Of a stretch of 6,161 bases of DNA, positions 1-6,128 are shown piece after piece. This stretch comes from Chamaesiphon sp. (lineage in GTDB: Bacteria; Cyanobacteriota; Cyanobacteriia; Cyanobacteriales; Chamaesiphonaceae). The DNA lies in NCBI GenBank assembly GCA_026786125.1, contig JAJAYU010000083.1:1-6161 (forward strand), in the 5' to 3' direction. Position numbers and translations under genes: made by a program. Numbering within the stretch: position 1 is the first letter of the stretch; every line of letters starts with the position of its first letter. A model generated the notes under the pieces. That model worked only from the letters and a program-made list of their open reading frames with translations. It did no database searches and was not told the DNA's origin.

Positions 1-20
1 ATCTCTATCTCTCTCTCTCT
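1..20. repeat. CT-rich simple sequence tract at the window edge
   Basis: Bases 9-20 are a pure alternating CT run, preceded by a broken CT-like stretch (ATCTCTAT). On the minus strand this is an AG-rich tract that starts immediately after the TAG stop codon of the CNNM/CorC-type gene. The tract may continue beyond the window. No hairpin or T-run is visible here, so it does not look like a terminator. It is a possible slippage site, but a length change would fall after the stop codon. Confidence 0.7.
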
Positions 21-1368
21 AACTCTCAAACACACAATCACTATCAAACTCACTCAAGTCTTGTTCTCCTTCATCGATATTGACCAAGACTTTATCGACT
101 CTCTTTCCGTCCATATCGACGATTTCAAACCTGAGTTTGCGCCATTGAAAGTATTCCCCAGAGATGGGGATTTTGCCGAGCTGCATACTAACAAAGCCGC
201 CGAGGGTATGATAGTTACCTCGATCAATTGGACTAATTGCACTTTCAGGAATATCAAATTGGTCAAATAATTCTTCGATCGATACCATCCCATCCAAGAG
301 CCACGATCCATCTTCTCGTTGGATGATTTGGGGTTCTTCGGGTTCTTCGTTAAAGTCGGTAATATCACCAGCAATTTCTTCAAAGATATCGTGCATGGTG
401 ACTAATCCTTGAATCACACCATATTCATCCACCACCATCGCGATGTGGGTACCAAATTTTTTGAATTGTTCGAGGACTTTTAAGCCGCGTGTACTTTCAG
501 GGATAAATAGGGGTTGACGAAGGGATTCAGTTAGATTTATCTCTTCACCTTTGAGGGTTTGGGAGAGCAAGTCAGCAACGTGAATTACGCCCAAGACTCG
601 ATCGAGTTCGCCTTCACACACAGGTAATCTAGAATAGTCGCTATCGATAATTTTTTGACGAGTAACTGCGATCGAATCTTCAATATCGATCCAGATAATA
701 TCAGGGCGAGGACTCATCAGTGCGCCAATTTTGAGATTATCCAGACTTAATACTCCATCCACCATATCCTGTTCTGATTTCTCAAACATACCTGCCTCGG
801 TACCCTGTTCGATCATCACTTTGATTTCTTCTTCAGTTACTTCCGGCTGATTAGATGGTTTAATCCCCAAGAGTTTGACTACAAATTTGGTAGAGCCACT
901 TAGGACAAAGATAATCGGTGTCGCTAGTCGAACGAGTAAATTTAGTGGTATAGCGACTAAACTAGCAACTTTTTCAGGACTATTTAAAGCGAGTTGTTTT
1001 GGTACTAGCTCTGATATCACAATAGTCAGATAGGTAATAATTGCGATCGAAATTGCTGACGAAATTGGTTGACTATATTGAGCTGGGAGCCAACCTTCTA
1101 ACAATGGTATGACTATCTGTGAAATTGCACTTTCACCTCTAGCACCACAGAGAATTACCAGTAAAGTAATCCCCACTTGAACTGTGGGCAAAAATCGATC
1201 GGGTGACATTGCCAATCCCAGTGCAATTCCAGCTCGCCGATCCCCTTGATTTGCTGCTTGTTGCAATCTAACTTTTCGAGCTGAAACGATTGCCATCTCT
1301 GACATGACAAAGACACCATTCAGGATGATGAGAAAAGCAACCAGCAATAATTCCGCAGTTAGAGACAT
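19..1368 (-). CDS. CNNM/CorC-type (hemolysin C family) membrane protein with CBS pair
   Basis: This 449-residue protein has the full domain order of the bacterial CNNM/CorC (older name: hemolysin-like, UPF0053) family. The DUF21/CNNM membrane domain spans about residues 1-175, with four hydrophobic segments near 5-26, 60-80, 100-120 and 135-157. It includes the family motif SELVPK at 119-124 and GDRRA at 42-46. A linker with GMFEKSEQDMV (193-203) leads to two CBS domains (about 213-270 and 283-337; MSPR at 218-221, VVDEYGVIQGLV at 312-323). The C-terminal CorC_HlyC domain is at about 348-432. Relatives are implicated in Mg2+/Co2+ or Na+/Mg2+ transport, with CBS domains binding adenine nucleotides; the ion here is not known. 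An acidic tail (433-449) lies beyond the last domain. The start is the first Met before the first membrane segment; no clear Shine-Dalgarno is visible. It is last in a probable unit, 63 bp after the glycosyltransferase gene. Confidence 0.93.
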   Translation of the reverse strand: MSLTAELLLVAFLIILNGVFVMSEMAIVSARKVRLQQAANQGDRRAGIALGLAMSPDRFLPTVQVGITLLVILCGARGESAISQIVIPLLEGWLPAQYSQPISSAISIAIITYLTIVISELVPKQLALNSPEKVASLVAIPLNLLVRLATPIIFVLSGSTKFVVKLLGIKPSNQPEVTEEEIKVMIEQGTEAGMFEKSEQDMVDGVLSLDNLKIGALMSPRPDIIWIDIEDSIAVTRQKIIDSDYSRLPVCEGELDRVLGVIHVADLLSQTLKGEEINLTESLRQPLFIPESTRGLKVLEQFKKFGTHIAMVVDEYGVIQGLVTMHDIFEEIAGDITDFNEEPEEPQIIQREDGSWLLDGMVSIEELFDQFDIPESAISPIDRGNYHTLGGFVSMQLGKIPISGEYFQWRKLRFEIVDMDGKRVDKVLVNIDEGEQDLSEFDSDCVFES

Positions 1369-1431
1369 GAAACCAAGAATGAAGGATCGTCCAAAATACT
1401 GTCTTCAGTTTACCTGTTCTGGTGCTATTCG

Positions 1432-2202
1432 TTAGTGAGATAGGATCTTGTTCTTACCTTTAATCCTCTCACCGACTGCTAGCAACGCGAATTGAGGTAA
1501 TGCTAATGCTCGCTGCCAGCGGCTGGGTTCTTGGGCGATTCGATACAGCCATTCCAGGTTCAGGCTGCGAAAAATCTGTGGTGCTCTAGCTTTCACTCCA
1601 GACCACACATCAAAACTACCGCCAACACCGACCCAAATCGCTCCAGGACATAGATCAAAGTTGTCACGAATCCATTGCTCTTGGCGGGGCACTCCCAAGG
1701 CGACTAGAATGATTTTCGGCTGCTTTAGTTGGAGCTGCTCTCGTAGTCTCGCTTGCCCCAACCTGTCGATATAACCATCTTCAATCCCGACGATCTTCAG
1801 GTTAGGCAGCTCTGTCTGCCAAGTTTGGGCGGCTAGTTTGACGATCTCTGGTTTCCCACCATAGAAAAAAACAGGATAATCATATTCTGGCTGACTCGCC
1901 AGTCGCAGCAACTTTTGACCCAACTCAATCCCCGCACAGCGAGTTTGGGCGATCTGATGCAGTTTCAAAGCCATGATAATTCCCGCACCGTCAGGTGTCA
2001 CCAATCCAGCTTTGTCAATAATGCTGGCTAATTCTGGATCGTGATTTGCCTGAATTACAATTTCGGCATTCATCGTCACCACATGGGTACCAATTCCTTG
2101 TTGGAGTCTATCCACCATCCACCCAGTGTAATCAGAACACAAGTGAACTGGTTGACCCAAAATTTTGAATTGTGGCAATCGGGTAGACGATTGATCGAGC
2201 AT
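1432..2202 (-). CDS. WecG/TagA/CpsF family glycosyltransferase (GT26)
   Basis: This 256-residue protein matches the GT26 family at full length. Visible family motifs are TMNAEIV (43-49), TPDGAGI (69-75, where Asp71 fits the conserved catalytic Asp position), an Arg at 88 followed by CAG, VALGVPRQEQWI (167-178), GGSFDVWSGVKARAP (194-208) and the C-terminal LNLEWLYRI..EPSR (214-228). Characterised members (WecG, TagA) transfer N-acetylmannosamine or its uronic acid from UDP to an undecaprenyl-diphosphate-linked GlcNAc on the inner face of the membrane, in surface polysaccharide synthesis. The C-terminal basic and amphipathic segment resembles the region that contacts the membrane in TagA. There is no signal peptide. 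The substrate in this organism cannot be told from sequence, and no other polysaccharide genes are in the window. It lies 39 bp after the 86-residue gene and 63 bp before the CNNM gene, consistent with co-transcription. Confidence 0.92.
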   Translation of the reverse strand: MLDQSSTRLPQFKILGQPVHLCSDYTGWMVDRLQQGIGTHVVTMNAEIVIQANHDPELASIIDKAGLVTPDGAGIIMALKLHQIAQTRCAGIELGQKLLRLASQPEYDYPVFFYGGKPEIVKLAAQTWQTELPNLKIVGIEDGYIDRLGQARLREQLQLKQPKIILVALGVPRQEQWIRDNFDLCPGAIWVGVGGSFDVWSGVKARAPQIFRSLNLEWLYRIAQEPSRWQRALALPQFALLAVGERIKGKNKILSH

Positions 2203-2241
2203 ACAAGTTATCTAAGTGATGGATTGAGCTATTAATTCTGG

Positions 2242-2502
2242 CTATTTAAGATCATTTAATTGTGCTAATAACCATTCATCTACTGGTGCCCCATCCTTGC
2301 GTTGTAGCTCGACTTGAATTGTCATTACAGCTCTAGAACCGACAGGGGCAGGTATTTTATTGAAGATGATTTCATAATCAAAGGGATCTTCATTCCGTTG
2401 TTTGAGCCAATCATCTACTTTAGTTTTGGCAAATAAAGCTTGACCACTTTCAAACATTCGATTAATCTGAAGCTGGATGCTGTGGGGATTGTGTTGAGAC
2501 AT
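2242..2502 (-). CDS. Small protein of unknown function, 86 residues
   Basis: I do not recognise this family. The protein is soluble, with no signal peptide or membrane segment and no cysteines, so a metal site is unlikely. The pattern suggests a first helix (about 8-36), two strands (41-48 and 57-68) and a last helix (73-85). Two similar short stretches occur, VDDWLKQ (29-35) and VDEWLLAQ (74-81), which may be a weak internal echo or chance. It is probably real: it fills the gap between two real genes on the same strand, ends 39 bp before the glycosyltransferase and has sensible amino acid composition. The start at 2502 is the first ATG after an in-frame TAA. The bases just upstream are a heptamer repeat with no Shine-Dalgarno. 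Met16 is an alternative start but would remove part of the first helix. Confidence 0.7.
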   Translation of the reverse strand: MSQHNPHSIQLQINRMFESGQALFAKTKVDDWLKQRNEDPFDYEIIFNKIPAPVGSRAVMTIQVELQRKDGAPVDEWLLAQLNDLK

Positions 2503-2551
2503 AGGAATTAAGCTTTAGAAATTAGGCTTTAGGTTTTAGGCTTTAGGAATT
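2503..2551. repeat. Degenerate heptamer tandem array, seven units
   Basis: Seven consecutive 7-bp units read on the plus strand: AGGAATT, AAGCTTT, AGAAATT, AGGCTTT, AGGTTTT, AGGCTTT, AGGAATT. The consensus is about AGG(C/A)TTT. The first and last units are identical, as are the fourth and sixth. The array is exactly 49 bp and its left end touches the start codon of the 86-residue gene, so it makes up that gene's near 5' leader (CCTAAAG-like on the coding strand). It resembles the short tandemly repeated heptamers (STRR) described in cyanobacterial genomes, although the unit differs from the best-known ones. Confidence 0.7.
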
Positions 2552-2575
2552 TAAATTAAATAATGATCGTAGAGT

Positions 2576-2615
2576 AAAGGCAGGGAGAATTGATAAATTG
2601 CCCCTGCCTTTTTTT
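2576..2615. terminator. Rho-independent-type hairpin after the M16 peptidase gene
   Basis: A perfect 10-bp stem pairs 2576-2585 (AAAGGCAGGG) with 2602-2611 (CCCTGCCTTT). The 16-nt loop can itself form AATT/AATT around GATA. On the plus strand the hairpin ends in seven T (2609-2615), the canonical form. On the minus strand, where all the genes lie, it begins 15 bp past the end of the peptidase gene, follows an A-run and has only three T at the end of the stem. It most likely ends peptidase transcription and may work in both directions. It separates the peptidase from the 86-residue gene. Confidence 0.7.
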
Positions 2616-2630
2616 ACTTACTACCCCTGA

Positions 2631-5465
2631 TTATTTCTTCGGTGGTCCGGCAGTGATAATCACAAATCGATCGGGTTGGATTAATTCCTTGGCGACTTGA
2701 TTAACTTGTTCTAATGTCACAGCTTGAATCTTTTTGGGAAACTCACTGATTTCATTCGGATTTAGACCATAGATCGCATTTCCTAGGGTAGCTCCGGCGA
2801 TTTCGTCAGGGGAAGCGAGATCGACGTTGTAGTTACTAGAGATACTCCGTTTGGAATTGGCAAATTCGGCGGCTGTGACACCTTTGGTTTGCAAGTCTTT
2901 TAACAGAGCGATTGTGCTTTGAGTGGCTTTAGCAGCATCTTCTGGTGCAGTTTGCATCGAGATGATGAAAGTACCAAACTTTTGACCAGCCGCAAAGCTG
3001 CTGTAGATCCCGTAGGTTAAGCCCTGCCTGTCTCGAATTTCGGTACCGAGACGGCTAGAAAGGGTATCGCCACCAAGGATTTGATTTAACACTAAGGCTG
3101 AGTAATAACGGGGATCTTTGCGATTGATCGCTTTATTACCCATCAGGGTGATTGATTGAGTTTTATCTGGGAGTGAGGGATTGACCAGAACTTGTTTGGC
3201 AGGTAATTGGGCGACAGGATAGTTGAGCTTGACGTTTTTGGCGGTGGCTGACCATTTTCCCAGGCTGTCTTCTAATAAACGCTTAATTTCAGGTACTTTA
3301 AAGTCACCGACGATCGCCATCATCGTATTACTTGGCAGGTAATGTTGACGATAAAAGGCTTGAAGATCTGTTGATGTCAAACTTATGAGGGTTTGAGCTG
3401 TGGGGAAAATAGTAAAGGGATGATTTTTGGGATAAATCGTCTGCTGAAACTTCTTCCGTGCCACACTACCTGGACTGTCTAGCTCTAGCTTGAGACTAGT
3501 CAAAGCGCGTTGACGACTGAGTTCAAACTTTTGGGTGGGGAAAGTGGCGTTTTGGAGTACATCACCAAGAGTTTTGAGCAGAACTGGTAAATCTTTAGAT
3601 AGCGCGCTACCACCGAGGCTAACACCTTCGCGACTAGCTCCAAACCCAATCCCAGCACCACGATCTTCGAGTGTTTTGGCGATCAATAGAGCTGTTTGAG
3701 TTTTAGTACCACTCATCAGATTTGTCGCAGTCAAGGCAGCTAATCCGGCACTCTCAGGCTGGTCATACTCTGCACCTGCTTGAATATTGCCGCTGATCGT
3801 TACTGTCGGCGTACTAGAGTCAGGCAGTAGGAATACCCGCAGCCCATTCTTGAGCTTCAGCTCTTGGGGCAAGGCTTGTGTTTGGCTGGCGGTGTCAGGA
3901 TCTAATGGTGGTAGGTATTTAACCAATTCGGCAGGGTCTACAGGGGCACCTGGACTGAAATTATCGGCTGTTTTGCCATCTTTACCTGCTGGAGCTGATT
4001 TACCAGTAATTTGGGTCGGCTGGAAGAAGCCAATGGTTTTGAGCTTTTGTTGGAGATATTTTTTAGCGACTCGTTGGACATCTGCTGCGGTGACTCGTTC
4101 GACTCCCGCTAGATACTTATCGGTAAATTGATAGTCGCCAGTAGTGGTTTGGTCATTACCCAGTTGTCTGGCTTGACTATTGATATCGCGATTACTGAGG
4201 AGATAGCCAGCTCTAAGTTGTGCTTTGGCGCGGGCAACTTCGGCCGAAGTTGGTGCTTTGGTTTGAATTAGTTTAATTTGATTACTAATCGCTGCTTCCA
4301 ATTTGGGCAAAGATTTGCCGACTTCGACGATCGATGAAATCTCATACCAGCCACCAGATGAGAGGTTAGCAGCACCACCATCGATACTAGTGGCAATTCC
4401 GGTTTCGACGATCGATTGGTACATCCGCGAACTGCGTCCTTCGGTGAGGATATAATTCATGACATCGATCCCTGGAACATCGGGATGATTGGCTTCAGGT
4501 AAAGGATAAACCTCGCTGGCAATTTGGGTAGTACCTGGCTCCTTGAGCGTCAGTCGTCGCGTGGTCGGCTGGGCACCAATCGTACTCGTCGGTTGAATCG
4601 GTTTGACCTGACGGCGTGGCACTTTGCCAAATGTCTCCTGAACTTTGGCCATCAATGTTGCGGTATCAAAATCACCCACAACTACTAATGTGGCATTATT
4701 GGGCGCGTAATAAGAATCATAATAAGATCTAACTTGCTCGACTGTGAATTTCTCCACATCAGCCTTTGTACCACCGACAGTTAAGCCGTAGGGAGTATTG
4801 GGGAAGGCAGCACGTTTGACAGCTCGATCGAGTCGATAGCCAGGGCTATTTTCGTAGCCTTGTAATTCCGAAATTACTACTCTTTTTTCACCAGTTAGCT
4901 TTTCGGTATCGATCGTCGAATTCTGCATTCGATCGGCTTCTAGTGTCAATAAACTCGTGAGCTTATTCTTCTCAACTGTTCCGAAATAAGCAGTCTGATC
5001 GTAACTAGTAAAAGCATTAAAATTACTACCTAAAGCTGCAAATAATCTGCCGAATTGGATCGGCCGATCTTTGGTACCTTTAAATAACATGTGTTCCAAT
5101 TGATGGGCAATTCCATTTACACCAGGAGCTTCATCCCGCGAACCAATTTTGTACCAGACCTGTACAGTCACGACTGGCGCACTATGGACTTCTTTGGTGA
5201 GAATAGTTAGCCCATTCTCTAAAACTGTCTTTTTGACATTGGCAGTTAAAATAGCTGGCTTCTTTACAGGTATTGTTGGAGCTTTGCTCGGTTTAACGAT
5301 CGGTTTTTTGACAACTTCTGCGACTACAGTTGCTTCGGCTGTTGTGGCTGGCTGAGTAGACATTGCCACTTGGGGTGCTGCCAAAATTGCACTCAAGCAC
5401 ACACTAAACAACAGCATCCCAAATCGATATCTTCTCCACATCACCCAAAATTCTCTTATTTTCAT
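2631..5465 (-). CDS. Exported M16 family zinc metallopeptidase with two M16 halves
   Basis: From the chosen start this protein has 944 residues. A basic N-terminus (WRRYR) and a hydrophobic stretch (about 17-30) form a signal peptide or anchor, with likely cleavage near residue 34 and no lipobox. A Lys/Pro/Thr/Ala-rich linker (about 38-71) follows. The first M16 half (about 77-475) carries the inverted zinc motif HQLEH (His121, Glu124, His125), with Glu200 in VVISELQG as the likely third ligand, 75 residues after His125. A Gly/Pro/Asp-rich linker (about 485-530) leads to the second half (about 535-940). There the matching helix reads ESAGLAALTATNLMSGT, without HxxEH, while DRQGLTYGIYS (812-822) keeps the conserved Arg/Tyr region. 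M16 enzymes enclose and cut short unfolded peptides between two halves; this protein would do so in the periplasm or lumen. Substrate unknown. An in-frame ATG at 5486 gives 951 residues, but the 5465 start has a Shine-Dalgarno-like AGG six bases upstream, so I prefer it. Confidence 0.92.
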   Translation of the reverse strand: MKIREFWVMWRRYRFGMLLFSVCLSAILAAPQVAMSTQPATTAEATVVAEVVKKPIVKPSKAPTIPVKKPAILTANVKKTVLENGLTILTKEVHSAPVVTVQVWYKIGSRDEAPGVNGIAHQLEHMLFKGTKDRPIQFGRLFAALGSNFNAFTSYDQTAYFGTVEKNKLTSLLTLEADRMQNSTIDTEKLTGEKRVVISELQGYENSPGYRLDRAVKRAAFPNTPYGLTVGGTKADVEKFTVEQVRSYYDSYYAPNNATLVVVGDFDTATLMAKVQETFGKVPRRQVKPIQPTSTIGAQPTTRRLTLKEPGTTQIASEVYPLPEANHPDVPGIDVMNYILTEGRSSRMYQSIVETGIATSIDGGAANLSSGGWYEISSIVEVGKSLPKLEAAISNQIKLIQTKAPTSAEVARAKAQLRAGYLLSNRDINSQARQLGNDQTTTGDYQFTDKYLAGVERVTAADVQRVAKKYLQQKLKTIGFFQPTQITGKSAPAGKDGKTADNFSPGAPVDPAELVKYLPPLDPDTASQTQALPQELKLKNGLRVFLLPDSSTPTVTISGNIQAGAEYDQPESAGLAALTATNLMSGTKTQTALLIAKTLEDRGAGIGFGASREGVSLGGSALSKDLPVLLKTLGDVLQNATFPTQKFELSRQRALTSLKLELDSPGSVARKKFQQTIYPKNHPFTIFPTAQTLISLTSTDLQAFYRQHYLPSNTMMAIVGDFKVPEIKRLLEDSLGKWSATAKNVKLNYPVAQLPAKQVLVNPSLPDKTQSITLMGNKAINRKDPRYYSALVLNQILGGDTLSSRLGTEIRDRQGLTYGIYSSFAAGQKFGTFIISMQTAPEDAAKATQSTIALLKDLQTKGVTAAEFANSKRSISSNYNVDLASPDEIAGATLGNAIYGLNPNEISEFPKKIQAVTLEQVNQVAKELIQPDRFVIITAGPPKK

Positions 5466-5471
5466 ATTTAG

Positions 5472-5474
5472 CCT
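5472..5474 (-). promoter_or_regulatory. Shine-Dalgarno-like AGG that supports the inner start of the M16 gene
   Basis: On the minus strand TCAGGC lies just before the ATG at 5465, with six bases between AGG and the start. The upstream in-frame ATG at 5486 has only AT-rich sequence before it (CAATTATTA) and no purine-rich site. Starting at 5465 also gives a compact signal peptide beginning MKIREFW. Many cyanobacterial genes lack a Shine-Dalgarno, so this favours but does not prove the inner start. Confidence 0.45.
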
Positions 5475-5518
5475 GAATAGATACATTAATAATTGACAGT
5501 ATTGATTTTGGCAGCTAA

Positions 5519-5530
5519 TCTCGATCGAGA
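5519..5530. other. 12-bp palindrome TCTCGATCGAGA between DUF1499 and M16 genes
   Basis: A perfect 12-bp inverted repeat is centred on CGATCG in the gap between the DUF1499 and M16 genes. It contains the decamer CTCGATCGAG, found four times in the window. It could be an expression of the genome-wide CGATCG word, or a binding site upstream of the peptidase gene. No T-run follows on either strand, so it is not a terminator. Confidence 0.5.
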
Positions 5531-5557
5531 AATTGGATTTGCTAAAATTCCTGCATA

Positions 5558-6046
5558 TTAATTAAGACTTATTAATTTTGATCGAATCTCTTCGATCCGT
5601 TGGCGATTTACACCTAAATCAGATTCACCCAATCGGGATGCCGATCGAACTTGAATGGATTTGCCATCATCATCAAAATAGAATTCCACGTCATCAACGA
5701 AACCCATCAATTTACTAGTGAATTCGACGTATAAATAATTATTAGTCTCCTTGATAATAGTAGATCTAGGCATTGATTTAATCGCTAGCTTGAGATCTGC
5801 CATTGATTGGGGTATCCCTTGACCGATCTGAATCGACTTAATCGAATGTTCGGTATCACTAACTATTGCCTGACTGTTTACACAATTTGGTGTGTTGGGA
5901 CAGATCGCTAATTTACCATTGTTAACGCCAATATTTGTAGGCGAGATACCTGCAAATACATGGTTATTCACTAGTAAGAAAGTAATAACTAAGCCGATCG
6001 CAATGACGATATATTTACCAAATTTGTTCGATTTTACTGTATCCAT
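5558..6046 (-). CDS. DUF1499 domain protein, membrane-anchored or exported
   Basis: This 162-residue protein has an N-terminal hydrophobic segment (about 12-31), preceded by lysines and ending VFAG, which fits a signal peptide or single anchor. The rest is a complete DUF1499 domain. It shows the conserved LAICPNTPNCVNSQ stretch (47-60) with Cys49 and Cys55, GFVDDVEFYF (115-124), and the signature VRSASRLGESDLGVNRQRI (133-151). The two cysteines, if outside the membrane, could form a disulphide. DUF1499 proteins occur in many bacteria, including cyanobacteria, and in plants; the molecular function is not established to my knowledge. The gene ends 92 bp before the M16 peptidase start at 5465 on the same strand, with no clear terminator between, so the two may share a transcript. 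The start at 6046 is the Met that yields the signal-like N-terminus; no clear Shine-Dalgarno is seen. Confidence 0.9.
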   Translation of the reverse strand: MDTVKSNKFGKYIVIAIGLVITFLLVNNHVFAGISPTNIGVNNGKLAICPNTPNCVNSQAIVSDTEHSIKSIQIGQGIPQSMADLKLAIKSMPRSTIIKETNNYLYVEFTSKLMGFVDDVEFYFDDDGKSIQVRSASRLGESDLGVNRQRIEEIRSKLISLN

Positions 6047-6064
6047 ATTTATTTCTAGTTTACT

Positions 6065-6070
6065 ACTATA
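6065..6070 (-). promoter_or_regulatory. Possible -10 element (TATAGT) for the DUF1499 gene
   Basis: On the minus strand TATAGT matches the TATAAT consensus at five of six positions and lies 18 bases before the start codon, implying a very short leader of about 11 nt. No -35 element is visible at the right spacing; that position falls in the palindrome. Promoters lacking a -35 are common in cyanobacteria. The call rests on one AT-rich hexamer and is tentative. Confidence 0.3.
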
Positions 6071-6075
6071 TCCAT

Positions 6076-6128
6076 CTTAGATCGAAAATCCCCTAGACTC
6101 GATCGAGTCTAGGGGATCTACTTAGATC
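6076..6128. repeat. 8-bp direct repeats (CTTAGATC) flanking the palindrome
   Basis: CTTAGATC occurs at 6076-6083 and again at 6121-6128, enclosing the 30-bp palindrome with 4-bp and 3-bp spacers. The layout resembles a target-site duplication around a very small inserted element. A second reading is RNA folding: GATCTA at 6115-6120 can pair with TAGATC on either side (6078-6083 or 6123-6128), giving alternatives to the main hairpin. Five GATC sites fall in this short stretch, so the repeats may simply reflect GATC-rich sequence. Confidence 0.5.
6088..6117 (-). terminator. 30-bp perfect palindrome, probable terminator of the upstream gene
   Basis: Bases 6088-6117 form a perfect inverted repeat: a 13-bp stem with CCCCTAGACTC on one arm and a GATC tetraloop. 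On the minus strand the stem's final AT runs into TTT, giving GGGGATTTTCG. This suits a Rho-independent terminator for a minus-strand gene lying beyond the right edge, with a short T-run. The structure ends 41 bp before the DUF1499 start codon, so it could instead sit in that gene's leader. Direct 8-bp repeats CTTAGATC flank it at 6076-6083 and 6121-6128. Confidence 0.6.

Noticed and set aside
1369..1431. Small hairpin ACTG-AAGA-CAGT followed by ATTTT between the glycosyltransferase and CNNM genes
   Set aside because: A 4-bp stem is too weak for a terminator. The gap is short and the genes share a strand, so read-through is more likely.
3787..4131. Plus-strand open frame of 114 codons inside the M16 gene
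   Set aside because: It lies wholly opposite a well-supported coding region, has no family motif and no visible start signal. The other opposite-strand frames at 54-383 (also antisense to the CNNM gene), 2041-2235, 5149-5355 and 5892-6080, and the one at 61-270, are rejected for the same reason.
5493..5521. Plus-strand promoter-like pair TTGACA, 17 bp, TAATCT between the DUF1499 and M16 genes
   Set aside because: The -35 is perfect and the spacing ideal, but the -10 matches only three of six positions. It would drive antisense transcription into the DUF1499 gene with no plus-strand gene to serve. Such pairs are common by chance in AT-rich gaps.
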